DNA of 64,000 bases from Bretschneidera sinensis (GCA_023935145.1 CM043698.1:62339501-62403500), one strand, 5' to 3'; numbered from the stretch's first letter, positions 34,444 through 46,564 are shown. The notes: generated from the letters alone by a model not told the origin. Translations and numbers: made by a program.

Positions 34444-35580
34444 TCACTGTTGGTCATCAGGTTGTATAGTCAAAGAGGGATCGGGTGCGAGAGGTAGGTG
34501 ATCGAGGATGGCCTGTAGTATCGCCTCCTGTCGTGCAAAATACGCCTCCAAACCATCTATCCACTGATGGATCAGACAGGTCACCTCTCTATCCTCCTGG
34601 CGAATATCGGAGAGCTCACATTGAAAGAAGGACAACTCCTTGAGAAGGTACTGATACTTGATGGACCCCATATCTGGCTGGTCCTCCTCCCATGTGGGGC
34701 CCACTTTCGAGTGCACAACATCCATCGGATCGTCTGCCACAGGCTCAGCAATAGGAATATGCACTCGGGGTCCTCGAGGCATGTGGGACTGACTGAGGCT
34801 CCACTATGCCCTCCCAAAGAAAGGATGGTCGTTGACCGGTCCATCTATTGAGGAGCCTCTAATCCTCTTCTTCTTGAAGGTATGGTTGAGCAAGAAAGGG
34901 AAAGGAAGCCCCCATGCATTAGTCGTGGAGGTTTGACAGCTATGCACATGATCCCAGAACTCGTGTATCTGACTCCATATGATGGCTGGGATGGAGTACC
35001 AGTGACCCCGATGGAAGGCATAGAGGGCATGTAGGAATTGATCCCTCGTTTGAGTCGTGTGCCCCAAGGAGCACACATTACGCTGAAGGACGAAGTCAAC
35101 GAACCACATGCGGGGGGACAACTTTGACCGGTTCCCTGCATTGTTGTGCTGGTCCGCATACTAGCCCACACACATGTCCTCGATAATGTGGGGTAGAGGA
35201 AACAGGTCTGGCTACTCTACCATATAACTGTCTTCTGAGGGGGACTTATCACAACAATGCAAGGAAGCGGCGATATCAGCAGTGGTCAACTCTATAAATC
35301 TGCCCTAGACTGATGATGATAGAATCTCTAGTCGGGTGCAGTCATAGGTCAGGTTCTCGTAGAAGCTAACCATGACTCAGGTGTATGCCGTCGAACAGAC
35401 CGACTTTAATAGCCACTTGAGACCCCGGGCTTTGAACTCTTGGACTGCCCATCTTGTGGCGTCCAAGCTCTTGAAGTCTTCATCTATGTTGAATATAGTC
35501 TCGAACAGGATTTCACGCTGCTCGAAACTTAGTCGAGTGGACTAGGAACGACTGTTGGAGGCTCGGGAACTGGAGGCCAT
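34444..35580 (-). pseudogene. Extra ORF of the Athila-like element (plant transposon-protein domain type)
   Basis: One frame runs from the ATG at 35580-35578 (MASSSRASNSRS, then a stop, then LSFEQREILFETIF) to the stop at about 34444. The middle part at 35121-34804 (WFVDFVLQRNVCSLGHTT, FLHALYAFHRGHWYSIPAII, GLPFPFLLNHTF) resembles the putative plant transposon protein domain found in extra ORFs of Athila-type elements. The C-terminal part has a leucine-rich LLKELSFFQCELSDI stretch. At least four in-frame stops are present, for example near 35544, 35375, 35160 and 34803. The role of such extra ORFs is not settled in the literature known to me. Confidence 0.7.
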
Positions 35581-36455
35581 CTACTTTAGGTAGTCTGGTG
35601 CAGCTTCTGGTGTAAGTGCACTCGATCATAATTGAATGTGCGCTCGATCGCATTGAGTGATGTGCACGCAAGCACAAAAGCCTAGTGCTCGATCGCACTC
35701 GTTTAGGCAATTGATCGAACAATTGATGTGCAATAGAAACTTGAAGCTGTAGCAAACACTCGAACACGATCCCAACCACCTATAGACATGAAACCAATCA
35801 TTCAATCACACAAGATAAAACATAAAATAGTATCAAAATATAAATGAAAAACCCATGTGTGATGGTGTGCAAGTAAGTAGAACAAAATAGGGTTTTTTTG
35901 CATACCATGTTTGGACTTGGGTAGAGAGTGGTTGTGTAATTGAAAAAGGAGGAGGTTTTGTGTTGGTGGTAGGGTTGTTCGCTGTGGTGAGGTGGTGATG
36001 GTGTGGAAAGCCGAAGGTGAGGGGGAGGTTTGAAACAGATTTAGTGTAGGGTGAGGGCAAGTGCGATAGACAAGAATAAAGAGTGTGCTGGAGCGTAAGG
36101 TGAGGAAAATGAGTTTGTGAGTGAAATGTGAATAAAAGCCCTCACGTGCCTTCTCTACCTCGAGTGCGCTCGAGCATATGGTGAAATGTGTTCGATCGCA
36201 CTTGAGAGGGAGGTGTGCGCTCGCGCACTCTAGAGTGCAAGGTGAAGGTGCGCTCGAGCACACTGTGTAGTGCACTCGAGTGCAACACGGTATGTATAGA
36301 AAAATTAAAACTTACAAAGTTAGAAATAATAAATCTAGAACAACACAACCTTATTGTACTTTAGTGGCCTCAGTACCACTAATCTTGATAGAGGCGCGTG
36401 AGCTGTAGTTACGAAAATGAAAATTGCTCAAGCGCGCTCTATAGTAGCTTCAGAG
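35581..36455. other. Non-coding stretch where pol would be expected
   Basis: No reverse transcriptase or integrase wording is found. The stretch holds clusters of GTGC-CTCGA(G/T)-type palindromic motifs at 35600-35715 and 36155-36290, like those in the LTR. Confidence 0.65.
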
Positions 36456-37320
36456 CTACTTCCTTTTAAGGGGGCACTTAGAGCCCACATTTGGTAGTTT
36501 AAGTGCCCTGAACAGCTGCTTCATCTCCAATTCTGGTCCCTGGGCAATAAGAGAGAGAAAAGTAATATTAGTGGGCTCAGGAAGTTCAATTGGAGGACTA
36601 TGCTTACTTGGAGGCATTGGTGTGTCCTTAAAGGGGTGCATGGCTTTATTGATGTCTTTAATCACATTTTCATCTTCTAGTTCAATATCTAATCTTGGGA
36701 CACCATGGTTGAGGGTGGTCTCCAATGGATCACTGTGATGGGCCTGAAAAACTTTCTCCACAACACCTTGCATCAAGCTTACATCAGAATATTCATTATC
36801 ATCTTTGGTTGACTTTAATGTATTAAATATTTTGAATTTTATCTCCTCATCATTTACCTTCATAGTGACAATGCCCTTTTTTACATTAATATTTGTGTTA
36901 GCAGTTATCATAAAAGGTCTTCCTAAGATGATAGGTAGAGGCAATGGCATAGTACATTCTTTCATATCTAATACAATAAAATCAGCAGGTAAAATAAATT
37001 TACCTACTTTTACCAAGACATCATCGAGAATACCTCTTGGTTGTTTGATACTTCTGTCAGCCAGTTGCAAAGTGATAGAGGTTGGTTGAAGTTCCCCCAA
37101 ACTTAGTGTCTCGAATACACTATATGGTAGCAGATTGACAGTTGCTCCTAGATCCAATAGTGTATGCTTGAATAACTAGTCACCTACCCTGCAAGGAATA
37201 GAAAAACTACCTGGATCTTTTAGCTTTGGGGGTAGTTTTCTTAATAGCACAGCACTTACCTCTTCAGTCAAGGCTACTATCTCATGCACCTGAAACTTCC
37301 TTTTGTTAGTGCAACAATCC
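36456..37320 (-). pseudogene. Protease region of the Athila-like element
   Basis: Reading right to left, the segment KLPPKLKDPGSFSIPC leads into LLDLGATVNLLPYSVFETL at about 37160, the retropepsin-like site of this group (Asp-Leu-Gly in place of Asp-Ser/Thr-Gly, which is usual for Athila). The beta-rich domain follows (LQLADRSIKQPRGILDDVLV, ADFIVLDM, PIILGRPFM). The open frame of 233 codons from 37157 continues to 36456. A stop lies near 37178 between gag and protease. No reverse transcriptase follows. Confidence 0.82.
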
Positions 37321-37334
37321 TTCAAAAATTTAGC

Positions 37335-38911
37335 TTATGCAGGAATTTGTTTAATTGCATCTAATAAAGGAATATTTATTTCCACTTTTCTCAAAGTTTC
37401 GAAAATGTCAGTTAGTTTAGTCTCTTTGTTAGATTTTACTAACCTTTGAGGAAAGGGTGAAGGTGCATTTACCTTCTTCATCTCACTTACGTTAGATATG
37501 GATGCTTCGTCTAGAGATGCTTGTGCAGACTTATCGATGCCTATGATCTTTCCACTTCGTAGGGTTGTCACAACATTCAATTGCTGGTGTCCTCTTAGAT
37601 TAGGTATTGGTTGGGCTCGAAGCTCTCCTTGTTTTCTGCTACTCAGTTCCTTGGCCAGTTGTCCCATTTGTACCTCTAGTCCTTGAATGGCTTGATCATG
37701 TTTTGCAGTGTTTTGTCTCATCTCAGTCCAAAATTGTCTTGTTTCTTCCATGAACTGTTTATGTGAAGTCATCAGCTGTTGCTGTTGAGATACCAACTGC
37801 TGGTGCTGAGTTGCCATTTGCTTCACAAGACTCTCGAGGTCACTCTTCTTGGGTTCGATAACAGATTGGGCTGCTGGTTGGAAGTTTCTTTACTACCCTT
37901 GACCATTCTGATTGTTGCTCCAAGAAAAGTTTGGGTGATTCCGCCATCCAGGGTTGTAGGTGTTTGCATAAGGATTGTTCTTGGCAGATAGTTGTTTGGT
38001 TCCAAAACGTTTGCTTGCTCATGGTCTGTAGATGAATACAAGGGACATGTATCAGTGTTATGATCAAATTGGGAACATATCGCACATACTTGGAGTGGTG
38101 TGGCTGGTGGATTAAGTGATGTATTTTAAGCGGCTCTGGCTTTAACTAGCATATCTAGTTTCCTCTCTACAGCAGCTATTTGGGTAGAAGATCCTCCATT
38201 TAGGTTTACCTCATATATACCTTTGCTCTTGGTTACATGTCTACCTCGAGAGGAGAATTGCTAGGTATGTTCGCTTAAGGTCTTGAAGAGCTTCATGGCT
38301 TTTTCGCTGCTTTTCTCCATCAGCACTCCTCCACAACCTAAATCCACAATACTTTTATTAGTATCACTTAAATCTTCATAGAAAACTTGTACCAGTTCAT
38401 CCTGAGGTAGGTTGTGATGAGGGCATTTGAGTAGCAGCTCGTTGAAGTGTCCCCATGCCTCAAAGAATAGGTCTTCATCCTTTTGTTGGAAAGACTGAAT
38501 CTCCTTCCTCATTTGCCTCGTCTTTTGGGCTGGAAAAAACTTCCTTAGGAATTTGCTGGCCAACTCCTCCCAAGTGTGGATAGAAACTGCAGGCAATGAA
38601 TTGTACCATAGTTTAGCATTATCTTTCAAGGAAAAAGGGAAAAGAATTAACCCGATTCCTTCTTGGTCTAAGCCTCGGATATACTGGAACTTGCAGAGAT
38701 CGAAGAACTCTTGAAGGTGCAAGTGTGGATCCTCATTACGTGTATGTCTAAAGTGAATTAGTGCACTGAGTATCTGCAGAGATATGTAATAGTTGCCTTC
38801 CGCCTCAGATTGATAAGCAATGTAAGATGGTTGATCGAGGTTCCGTGGAATGAAGGATTGCTTCATCGATCTTCGTTCAGGAGGTTGTTGGTTTTCTAAC
38901 TGTTCCGCCAT
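37335..38911 (-). pseudogene. gag: gag of the Athila-like element
   Basis: The ATG at 38911 opens a 216-codon capsid part with the retrotransposon gag domain: EDPHLHLQEFFDLC, LFPFSLKDNAKLWYNSLP, WEELASKFLRKFFPAQK. A stop is at 38261. The nucleocapsid part follows, with a C-x2-C-x4-H-x4-C knuckle at about 38095-38045 (CAICSQFDHNTDTC). A glutamine-rich coiled segment (HQQLVSQQQQLMTSHKQF) starts at 37826, and the conserved VTTLRSGK and PFPQRL words occur before the stop at 37335. Stops at 38261, about 38130, about 37890 and a frame change interrupt it. Confidence 0.85.
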
Positions 38912-39324
38912 TGGTACTCCTTCCTCAATTTCTTCTTCTACCTCTTCGGAGTTGTCTCTAAGCCTTTGTCAGATGGTCCGCTCAAGCTCAAGATCGAGGG
39001 GAAAGAATGTTTGATGCCTGGATCGAAGCCCGTGCTTGAATCAATAATAATTACTTTAGTGCAGCAGTTCAACACTGTTGCCCGGATAACTCTCTGCCTC
39101 AAGTGCGCTCGATCACACAGAGTGGTGCGCTCGATCGCACGTGGTATAGAGGGTTCTGCTGGAGTGCCTGAAACAGAAAAAAAAAAAAAAAAAAAAAAAG
39201 ATTAGATTTTGGATTAAACAAAAAATAAAGGTAAAAACTTAAAATTTGCGATTGTTAATAAAAATAAAACAGAATAAATAATTAAAACTAAAAATTACTA
39301 AACTAAACGAAAAAAATTTAGTGC

Positions 39325-39344
39325 AATCCCTAGCAACGGTGCCA
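39325..39344 (-). other. Primer binding site (tRNA-Asp type)
   Basis: On the minus strand it reads TGGCACCGTTGCTAGGGATT, six bases after the 5' LTR. It matches the complement of the plant tRNA-Asp 3' end (TGGCGCCGTTGCCGGGGA) with a few transitions. Confidence 0.8.
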
Positions 39345-39350
39345 AAAACT

Positions 39351-40037
39351 TGTTGCACGATTATCTACCTAAATTAATAAGCAAATAATTGTACTTGTTT
39401 TACTTGCAAGTGCACAAGGTCAATGGTAGCATAGTGTGCAAGTGCGAGATCATCTCCACAGGGATTGGTAAATTTCGATTTAGAATTAATTTCTCAAAAT
39501 AAAAAGAGATAGAAATAAATGTTGATTGTGAATTAATAATGATAGGAACATAGGGTTGTGTTATCCACCACTAATTACACTTTCCCACTAAATAAGGTGG
39601 TAATGCTCTAGCCCTACTATGAATAACTAATGGTTGCCAACCTAAGGGCTTGGTCCACATCTTAGGCTATTGATCTCCCTAAGCAACGAGTTAGGCATGG
39701 TGTATACTCTAACCCTTTTCTTTCTTAAGGGATTCAGCATGGTTGTATACTGAGTTGTTCCTTAAGAGAGCATAAGGGCTATGGAGATCGACAACCACAC
39801 GAGACCTAAGGCTTGGTCCACTCCCAGTTTCACAATTTGATTAACCCAAGAATCCAGCATGGATTTTTTTTGTTACTATTGTTGAACCCAGAACTCAGTC
39901 ATCCAAATTGATTCAACTAACTTATCCATACGACATGCATACGTTGATCAGACACACACATATGAGGAATTTAAATAAAAACAAGCATTAATCAATTAAA
40001 GAATCGTAACATGGCTATTCGCAAAAGCAATCAATGA

Positions 40038-40075
<38 letters not shown>

Positions 40076-40666
40076 AAAAGCATAATTAGGGCTTCAATCG
40101 AGCCCTATAAGAGTTTAGTTACACATGTTAAGAAAACTAAACATCATAATCATAACTAAATTAGAACAGAAAAATAAAACTCGAAGAATGCTGAGGAGAC
40201 GAGTCGTCAATTCCTCTCCAAAGCTTGTAACTTCAAGTTAAAAACCAAAAGTCTGTTTTCTGTGTTTTACAAGGCTATATATAGGGCTCTAAGGGTGCCC
40301 CAAAACCTTAATGTCCAATTTAAGGTTTGGAGACTTCTTTCCAATTCTGGCTCTGCCGCCTCTGGTACGTGTGCACTCGATCGCATGGGTTTACGCTCGA
40401 GCGCATTTGTGCGCTCGAGCCTTCTAAGTGTGTGCTCATGTGCCTGTGCGCTCGATCACAAGGGAGGTGCGCTCGAGCGCACCTTGTTGGTTTTTGCAGA
40501 TTTTCACTTTTTATTCCTTAGAGCTCCAAAATGTTTTTTTTTTGTCAAAGCCCTATGAAAAACACATAAGACACGAAAATGAAGTATAATCTACTAAAAT
40601 AGATAAACAAATAGCCTAACAAGCATAAATTAAGGGGTTTAAATATGACTATTTAAGCACTTATCA
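39351..40666 (-). repeat. Right LTR (5' LTR of the minus-strand Athila-like element)
   Basis: It is 1316 bp. A GC-rich block at 40369-40483 holds several palindromes built on CTCGAG or CGATCG, the longest being GGTGCGCTCGAGCGCACC at 40466-40483. On the minus strand a TATA-like run (TATATATAGCC) lies near 40275. Confidence 0.9.
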
Positions 40667-40934
40667 TATACCCTCTTATACATATATTTTTTAACATAGA
40701 TTTCACAACATTTTGATCAGACACAACTGGCATAGAAAACAGACGTTTCGGAGGTGGGGTAATCTCAAAATTTGAGTTAAGATCTTCTACATTGGATAGA
40801 TGAGGTGATGAAGAATAACATTGCAAGATCCATCAAGTAATTTATTTTTTAGATAATTGAGATATTAAAAAGTTAAATTGAAGATATTATATTAATATTT
40901 TTTGCCTTTCTTATAAAACCCAATAGATGACGAC
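40667..40934 (-). other. Unit B sequence right of the insertion, possible RPA-like exon
   Basis: This stretch is absent from units A and C. On the minus strand part of it reads open as HLSNVEDLNSNFEITPPPKR (about 40810-40750). A Lys/Arg-ended acidic tail of this kind occurs at the C-terminus of RPA-like Helitron proteins. The assignment is tentative. Confidence 0.35.
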
Positions 40935-41958
40935 ATTCACGTGAATGGGTCAAAATCATAAACTCTTGCAACTGTGAACTTTATACTCCTTTTCTTTTTG
41001 TTGTAGCCATTTAATCTTATCTAAAAAAACATATGCCTGTTGTATCATCCTATCCAGAATATTTTGCAGAATATCATTCTAATTTCTCTTAAAATAATTT
41101 AGAATCATATACAAACAATTCATTTAGTATCTTCAATTCAAAAACGGTTCTTATGTAAAACGTATTACCTTGTCATTTGTTTAAATAAGATGTCTTACTG
41201 AACACGGGATAATAGTTTCTACTTCTTTATCAAAAAAGACAAATGTAGCGCAACAAAAAAAGATAGCATGCTTCAATAACTAACTTATATCTGTTTAAAT
41301 GGTGTATCTTATAAGTTAACAAAATAACCTAGAATAAGAAGAAAGTAATATTTATTTCAACTGATACTTCATTGAACTTACGAAATTTTATTACCTAGAA
41401 CTAGATCTTTGGCATTTAAACCACATACACACCAATATTTTCTATTATCCTCTTTAAGTTTTTCACAACAATATTGACAAGACATGTAATGCCATCCATG
41501 CGTGGTATCAATTTTCAAACTGTCACCCTGCATGTATAATTGTTCTCCTATAATAAAAACATGAGAAACAGTGAATAGAAATGAGTAAATTATAAATAAA
41601 TAAAAAAAATATTAATGTGCACGAAGAAATATTATTTTTAAGTTATTATCTATGTAATCATAATACATGTAATTTATTGTAATTATATACCTAGCATGTA
41701 TGATTATACATAGTTTGTAAAATACTAGATATTGTGGTCTTATTATTAAACATTAGTTCTTAACTATCACTCTTTATGGCGTTTCATATTCTTCAATTTG
41801 TGAATCAATTGTGGATACACTAGAAAATTGAATGTAAATAATAGACATGAAGCATGATATTTTTTACATTATTAGTCTTCTGGAAATAACTATAATTTTA
41901 TAATATCATTAGTAATATAGAGATATGAAAATGAACATTAAAAAATTATATATATGTT

Positions 41959-42030
<72 letters not shown>

Positions 42031-42480
42031 TATGTAGAAACAATTTTAATCCATACTTACTCATCAAAGTTTCCACCTCTAGTATATTTAGGTTCACATA
42101 AATCATGGTGTCAGATATCGTAGACAAATTGCATGCACCTAAAATAAAATATATATCATATAAGATGCTCATATTTTTTCATAGTAGTCGATGTGACAAC
42201 CAAAATTACTAGACCTGATGTGTTCAGAATGTCTTCATTGATTTGAAATGCAACGTCATTCCACATGGTGATCTCAATTGAATTGCCACTGAAAAGTTTA
42301 GTGTAATATTATTAGTATTAAGCAATTTAAATTTGGTTTGTATAATTGTTCAATTTATTAAAGTCTTTTATATTTAAGTTCAAAGAACACTAACCTTGCA
42401 TCCTCAATTTCAACCACTCTCTTTTTCATCAATTGGTTCTTCACACTCTGATCTTAGATGGAAGAATATTTTTGAACTCT
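40935..42480 (-). pseudogene. RPA70-like pseudogene of unit B
   Basis: It is colinear with 8590-9960. On the minus strand it holds the N-terminal-side segment at about 42480-42380, the OB-fold segment at 42290-42190, a segment reading TISDTMIYVNLNILEVETL at 42130-42070, the zinc ribbon near 41510-41420, and the KFTVARVYDFDP end near 40990-40940. An AT/GT microsatellite interrupts it at 41966-42033. Stops and intron-like gaps lie between islands. Unlike unit A it keeps the segment upstream of the OB fold. Confidence 0.72.
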
Positions 42481-43329
42481 TCCAAAAACATCTTTAAAAC
42501 AAACATAAAAAATTAATAAATTTAATTAGTAATCCTAAGAAGTACAGTGCATGATTATTAAAAGAAAGGATAGTGTACATGTCAAATACATATCATTTTG
42601 AAAACACATAAAAAATATACTAAAGTCCAAAAACTCAAATTTATGCCTTCCAATTGACGTGGTTGTTTCATAAATTGAGGTAACCATGGCCTTCATTGTA
42701 AAATATATGATGTACTCGTGGTGAACAAGAATATAGTTGCTTGAATATTTTTTTCACTTTGAAATTATGTATAAAGAACATCCCTCTTTCTTTAAGAATT
42801 GATCTATACTTAATAAATTGACCTTTGAAGACTCTAGCATAAATGTGATCATACTGTAAAAATCAAAATGTAACAAACATTTGCTGAAAAGGTCATTATA
42901 TTCACTCAAATAAACATAATTAAATCTTATAAAATATAATAGATTACTTTTTCATCCAAGATAATCATATCTAAAGAGATAAATTCAGTGTTTTAAAAAA
43001 ATTCATAGAATTCCACATTCGAGCTAACGAACTTTGATTTTGTAACGATCACGTATATCAGATATTCGACTCAGAAGCTTATATCCTCAAATCATATTTG
43101 ACCAATATTACTTGGTTACAAAATAATAAAATTTTGGTTGATAAATGTATAATCAAAAATAATTTTTAAACTAACAGCATAGTAATCAGAAAACATGATA
43201 TGATGATAATGCTATGAGAATGAGTAATATAAAAATTATTGAATATAATTAGTGATATATAATACCACCTATAAATGATAATGGACATGTACTATCATGG
43301 AAATATTAATTAAAATTTTATCATCACAT

Positions 43330-44230
43330 TTGGTCAAACATAAAATAAATACCTATATACAATTTATTGAACACTTTACTATAAATAATGTTTTTTGTAT
43401 AGCCACTTGTCTCTTCATCACTCTCATCAACCAAAATTTTCAATCTATGTTTAAAAGTCAGTAGCTAAACAGCTACATATAATTGACTGTGACTAAATAC
43501 TGGTTTTGGCGGATAAAAACCAATATGTTTGAAAGTTTGTTCTTAACTTTTGTTTATGGTCATTGCAAAGCAAACTTTATTGGAAAATTTCTGCGTATCA
43601 TAAGAAATGGCCATTTTGATTCAGTCGGAGACATTTTAATCCAATGAATGAAAACTCTAGTTCCGATGTTATTTCCTTGTTATAACTTCTACTTCTATGA
43701 TTTGAGTTTCGAATCTTGCAATAATCAATCTTGTTCCATTGCAAGGCCCAACACTTTGATTTATGTTGCAAAGAAGAATTATTATAACTCCAATTTTAAG
43801 TTCAATTTCATGATTAGGAATCCCAGAAAATTTCAATGCATTCAAGAACTCTGTGGGGTATAGAATCTATTGTTCATTAATGGCATATAATACATGGGAT
43901 ATTCTGTCAGCACTAAGATACTTGTTGATATCTCCGGGAAGCATTTAAATAATTCTATCATTTACATTGTCAACATTTTATTCATCGGTGTCAAAACTGC
44001 TCATCAATCAAGTAATTGGGTTTGCTGAAGTTGTTGAGTAAATCTAGATATATGCTCGAGACTATTTAACTAATTGGGTCTTGATCAGATTGTATAGGGA
44101 GATCTTCAAATAGATTGATCCATTTACATTCTTCATCACCTACCGCTATAATTGAAGCCGATTTACCTTCTCCGAGATCTAATATCCACTAGCTAAACTC
44201 TGACATTGTTTCCTTAGTTGTTGGTTCCAT
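43330..44230 (-). pseudogene. PIF1-like helicase C-terminal fragment, unit C
   Basis: It is colinear with 6097-7020. The minus strand shows the LPGDINKYL-like segment near 43935, GIPNHEIEL-like near 43815 and the HIGFYPPKPVFSHSQLYVAV-type end near 43540-43480, with frame changes (for example SKSQGQT is disturbed near 43550). It lacks the Walker motifs. Damage differs from unit A, so both copies decayed independently after duplication. Confidence 0.72.
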
Positions 44231-44749
44231 GACATGATTTCTAAGTCTCATGTATGTTGCCAATTAGGCATTACAACTTCAACATTGCAACTTGTTTGTC
44301 AATGTTTCCTCCACTTGAAAGCAAACCCTAAACTGATTGTTTCAAGTATGTCCCTAATCGGACAACTACTTAGTTCTGCATTTATTTCAACAATTAAGTA
44401 TCCAATTGTCGATTTCCAATCTTTAGCTAGTCATCCATTGGCTTAGTTTCAAATTTGTTGGGCACACTGTTTGTCAACAAACAAACAGTAAGATTTTTCA
44501 GCCTCTAATTTTTGTTCAATAATTAAAAGACAAAATCATGTGAGCAGACACCGCCAAATGCTTCAATGCAACTTATTCCAGATCTTAGGGTTTTCATATA
44601 TAATTCAATCTATATAAACCCACATATCTTGGTCATAAACTAACTCAACTCTTCACATTACCAATTCATAACTTTTTCTTAAACAACAAACCCTCTAAAA
44701 TCTTATTCTTTGGTTCTCTTCTGCAGAAATATACTATCAATTAAAAAGA

Positions 44750-44998
44750 ATGGGTGTTCGTTTGCCTAGTATTATCCTTGCTAAGCAAATTCTTAGCTGG
44801 TCTGTTTTAAGTGCAAATATAGCAGCTTCAACATCTGTAGATGTACCAAAAGGTTTCTTTCCAGTTTATGTTGGGGAGACCCAAAAGAAGAAATTTGTGG
44901 TTCCTGTATCATATTTGAACCAGCCTTCATTTCAAGCTTTGCTAAGTAAAGCTGAAGAAGAGTTTGGTTTTGATCATCCAATGGGTGGTTTGATAATT
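44750..44998 (+). pseudogene. SAUR-like gene, type I, 5' part, split by gypsy element 2
   Basis: The reading frame starts [18 protein letters not shown] and keeps the whole core ([45 protein letters not shown]). At 44998 the gypsy LTR begins inside the TIPC motif. The rest of the gene lies at 50465-50507. The target duplication is TAATT (44994-44998) and CAATT (50460-50464). The fused frame reads 101 codons into the LTR and ends with an unrelated tail. Of the type I copies this one has the best preserved core. Confidence 0.9.
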
Positions 44999-45426
44999 CG
45001 ATGCAGAACAGATGGCCCTAGACTACCTAGAACGGTTGGACTGCTCCAAATCTAAGGGTACGGTTTACATCATTTTATGTGCCGGCCCGGATCGGGCCCC
45101 GAATACCCTAGTTTAATTGGAAATAGGTTCTAAATAAAACTGATTAAAAATCAGTGTGGTGGGATTTTAGCCAAAAAATGACGTTTAGGCCTCCAATTTA
45201 GCAGTTTTCAGTTTTTGAAAATTTTCCTATTTTGTACTTGCCTAATTTCAATTTTCCTTTTTTTTTTACTTTAACCTTATAAATAAGGAGGCCATGTAAT
45301 AGTAGGGATGATTATTTTTTTCTGAATAAAATTAGGGTTTTTTTTCTTTTCGTGAGAACTACTGTATTGAGGGTTGAAGGCATAGCTCTTCTTCCTAGTT
45401 CTTTCTTCCGCTAGTGTTTTACGTCA
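44999..45426 (+). repeat. 5' LTR of gypsy element 2
   Basis: It is 428 bp and ends ACGTCA. It includes the TATA-like TTATAAATAAGG at about 45278 that the element 1 5' LTR lacks. Confidence 0.9.
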
Positions 45427-45459
45427 ATTGGTATCAGAGCCTTGTTCTACCCTGGTCTG

Positions 45460-46560
45460 ATGGCAGGTGATGGAAACAAAAACAACCACCTTGACGATGT
45501 TGATCGTGGGGTACAGGCCCTATGAGCAGCCATAGATAATCACAATCAGCAGTTTGATGATCACAATCAACGGTTTGATCGTATCGAACGCATGTTGCGG
45601 GAGATACAAAAAACCATGGTTGGTCTGAGAATCAATGGCAACAGGGGTGAAGAATGCAACCCATATCATGTTGAAGGCCTTGCTAGCGTCCAACTGGTTG
45701 TTGGACGCGTTCCTGCTCCGCAGTGTAGGCCTCAAGCCTATGCTGCTTTATCCAGTGATGATGAGTTCGAAGTGCTAGGCATCGAGAACAATGATGATGG
45801 TCAGCATGGTCGTAATCAAAATTGTGTTGGTTAGAACCGATACAACCAGAACAGGTACAAACAGAACAATCATGATTTTCAAGTTAAGGTAGATCTACCG
45901 TGTTTCAATGGCCACCTCCACGTCGAAAACTTCATTGATTGGCGTTTTGAAGTGGAGGCTTTCTTTGAGTATATGCAGATCCCAAGAGATAGGTAGGTGA
46001 AGCTTGTAGCCTATAAACTGAAGGGGGAAGCCTCTGCGTGGTGGGAGCAGACGCAGGATAGTCGCAGACGACAGGGTAAGCAGCCTGTTCGCTCCTGGTC
46101 CAAGATGAAGCAGCTGCTGCGAGCAAGGTTCCTTCCTCCTGATTATGAACAGATGTTGTACCAGCAATATCAGAATTACAGGCAAGGGATACGTACCATC
46201 AACGATTATACGGGGGAGTTTTATAGGTTGAACTCACACAATGACCTGTAGGAAACAGAGGGACAGCAAGTGGCTGGGTATATCGGAGGGTTGCGAGTGT
46301 CCATTCAAGAACAGGTATCCCTCCATACTGTGTGGTCCCTGTTCAAGGTGGTCAACCAAGCCATGAAGGTGGAGTCAAAACAGTCTAGGCACTCATCATG
46401 TCTCTAACCATATCGATCGCAGCTATCACAAGTTTCAGTGCCGCAGACTTCACCACAGCCGTCAACCAGCAGAGTTTCTGGTACTGGTACTACCAACCCC
46501 CACCAAGCCAACAGCCCCCACAACTGGTGCCCCAGCACAAAACAGAGGAGTACCCAGCAA
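45460..46560 (+). pseudogene. gag: gag of gypsy element 2 (broken)
   Basis: The ATG at 45460 (Met-Ala-Gly-Asp-Gly-Asn) is followed after 21 codons by TGA at 45523-45525. Further capsid parts are readable: RMLREIQKTM near 45590, the segment FIDWRFEVEAFFEYM near 45935, and QQYQNYRQGIRTINDYTGEF near 46160-46220, with stops at 45834, 45996 and 46249. The order is that of element 1, and the Gln-Gln-Phe-Asp repeat is kept. Confidence 0.85.
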
Positions 46561-46564
46561 TTCT

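Larger units (their letters stand above)
31644..40666 (-). mobile_element. Non-autonomous Athila-like Ty3/gypsy element
   Basis: LTRs of 1336 and 1316 bp flank the element, with TG...CA ends and the perfect 5-bp target duplication TATAC (31639-31643 and 40667-40671). Genes are on the minus strand, so the 5' LTR is the right one. Gag, protease and an extra 3' reading frame are present; reverse transcriptase, RNase H and integrase are absent between 36456 and 35580. The tRNA-Asp-type primer site, the LLDLGAxVNLLPYSVF-like protease and the extra ORF fit the Athila/Tat group. Loss of pol makes it dependent on a partner element. Confidence 0.9.
30030..42780 (-). repeat. Composite unit B, split by an Athila-like element
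   Basis: From CAATTAGGCATTAC at 30030 the sequence follows unit A (7024 onward): SAUR upstream region, SAUR at 30515, 3' spacer, and then the RPA pseudogene, which resumes at 40935 after the 31644-40666 insertion. The helicase fragment is absent on the left. The 29890-30030 stretch has no match elsewhere in the window and no gene. Unit B runs without a break into unit C at about 42780, which shows that the units are tandem. Confidence 0.7.

Noticed and set aside
35802..36275. 157-codon minus-strand frame in the Athila-like element
   Set aside because: It has no family wording, is rich in Ser, Thr, His and Pro, and overlaps palindrome clusters; its openness looks like a result of base composition.
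35600..40483. A CRISPR-like array from the regularly worded palindromes
   Set aside because: Spacing is irregular, motifs vary, and they lie in a plant LTR element.
41909..42172. Minus-strand frame with a long Ile-Tyr repeat
   Set aside because: The repeat is the translation of the AT microsatellite at 41966-42033. Only its first part is real RPA-like wording and is covered by the RPA pseudogene.
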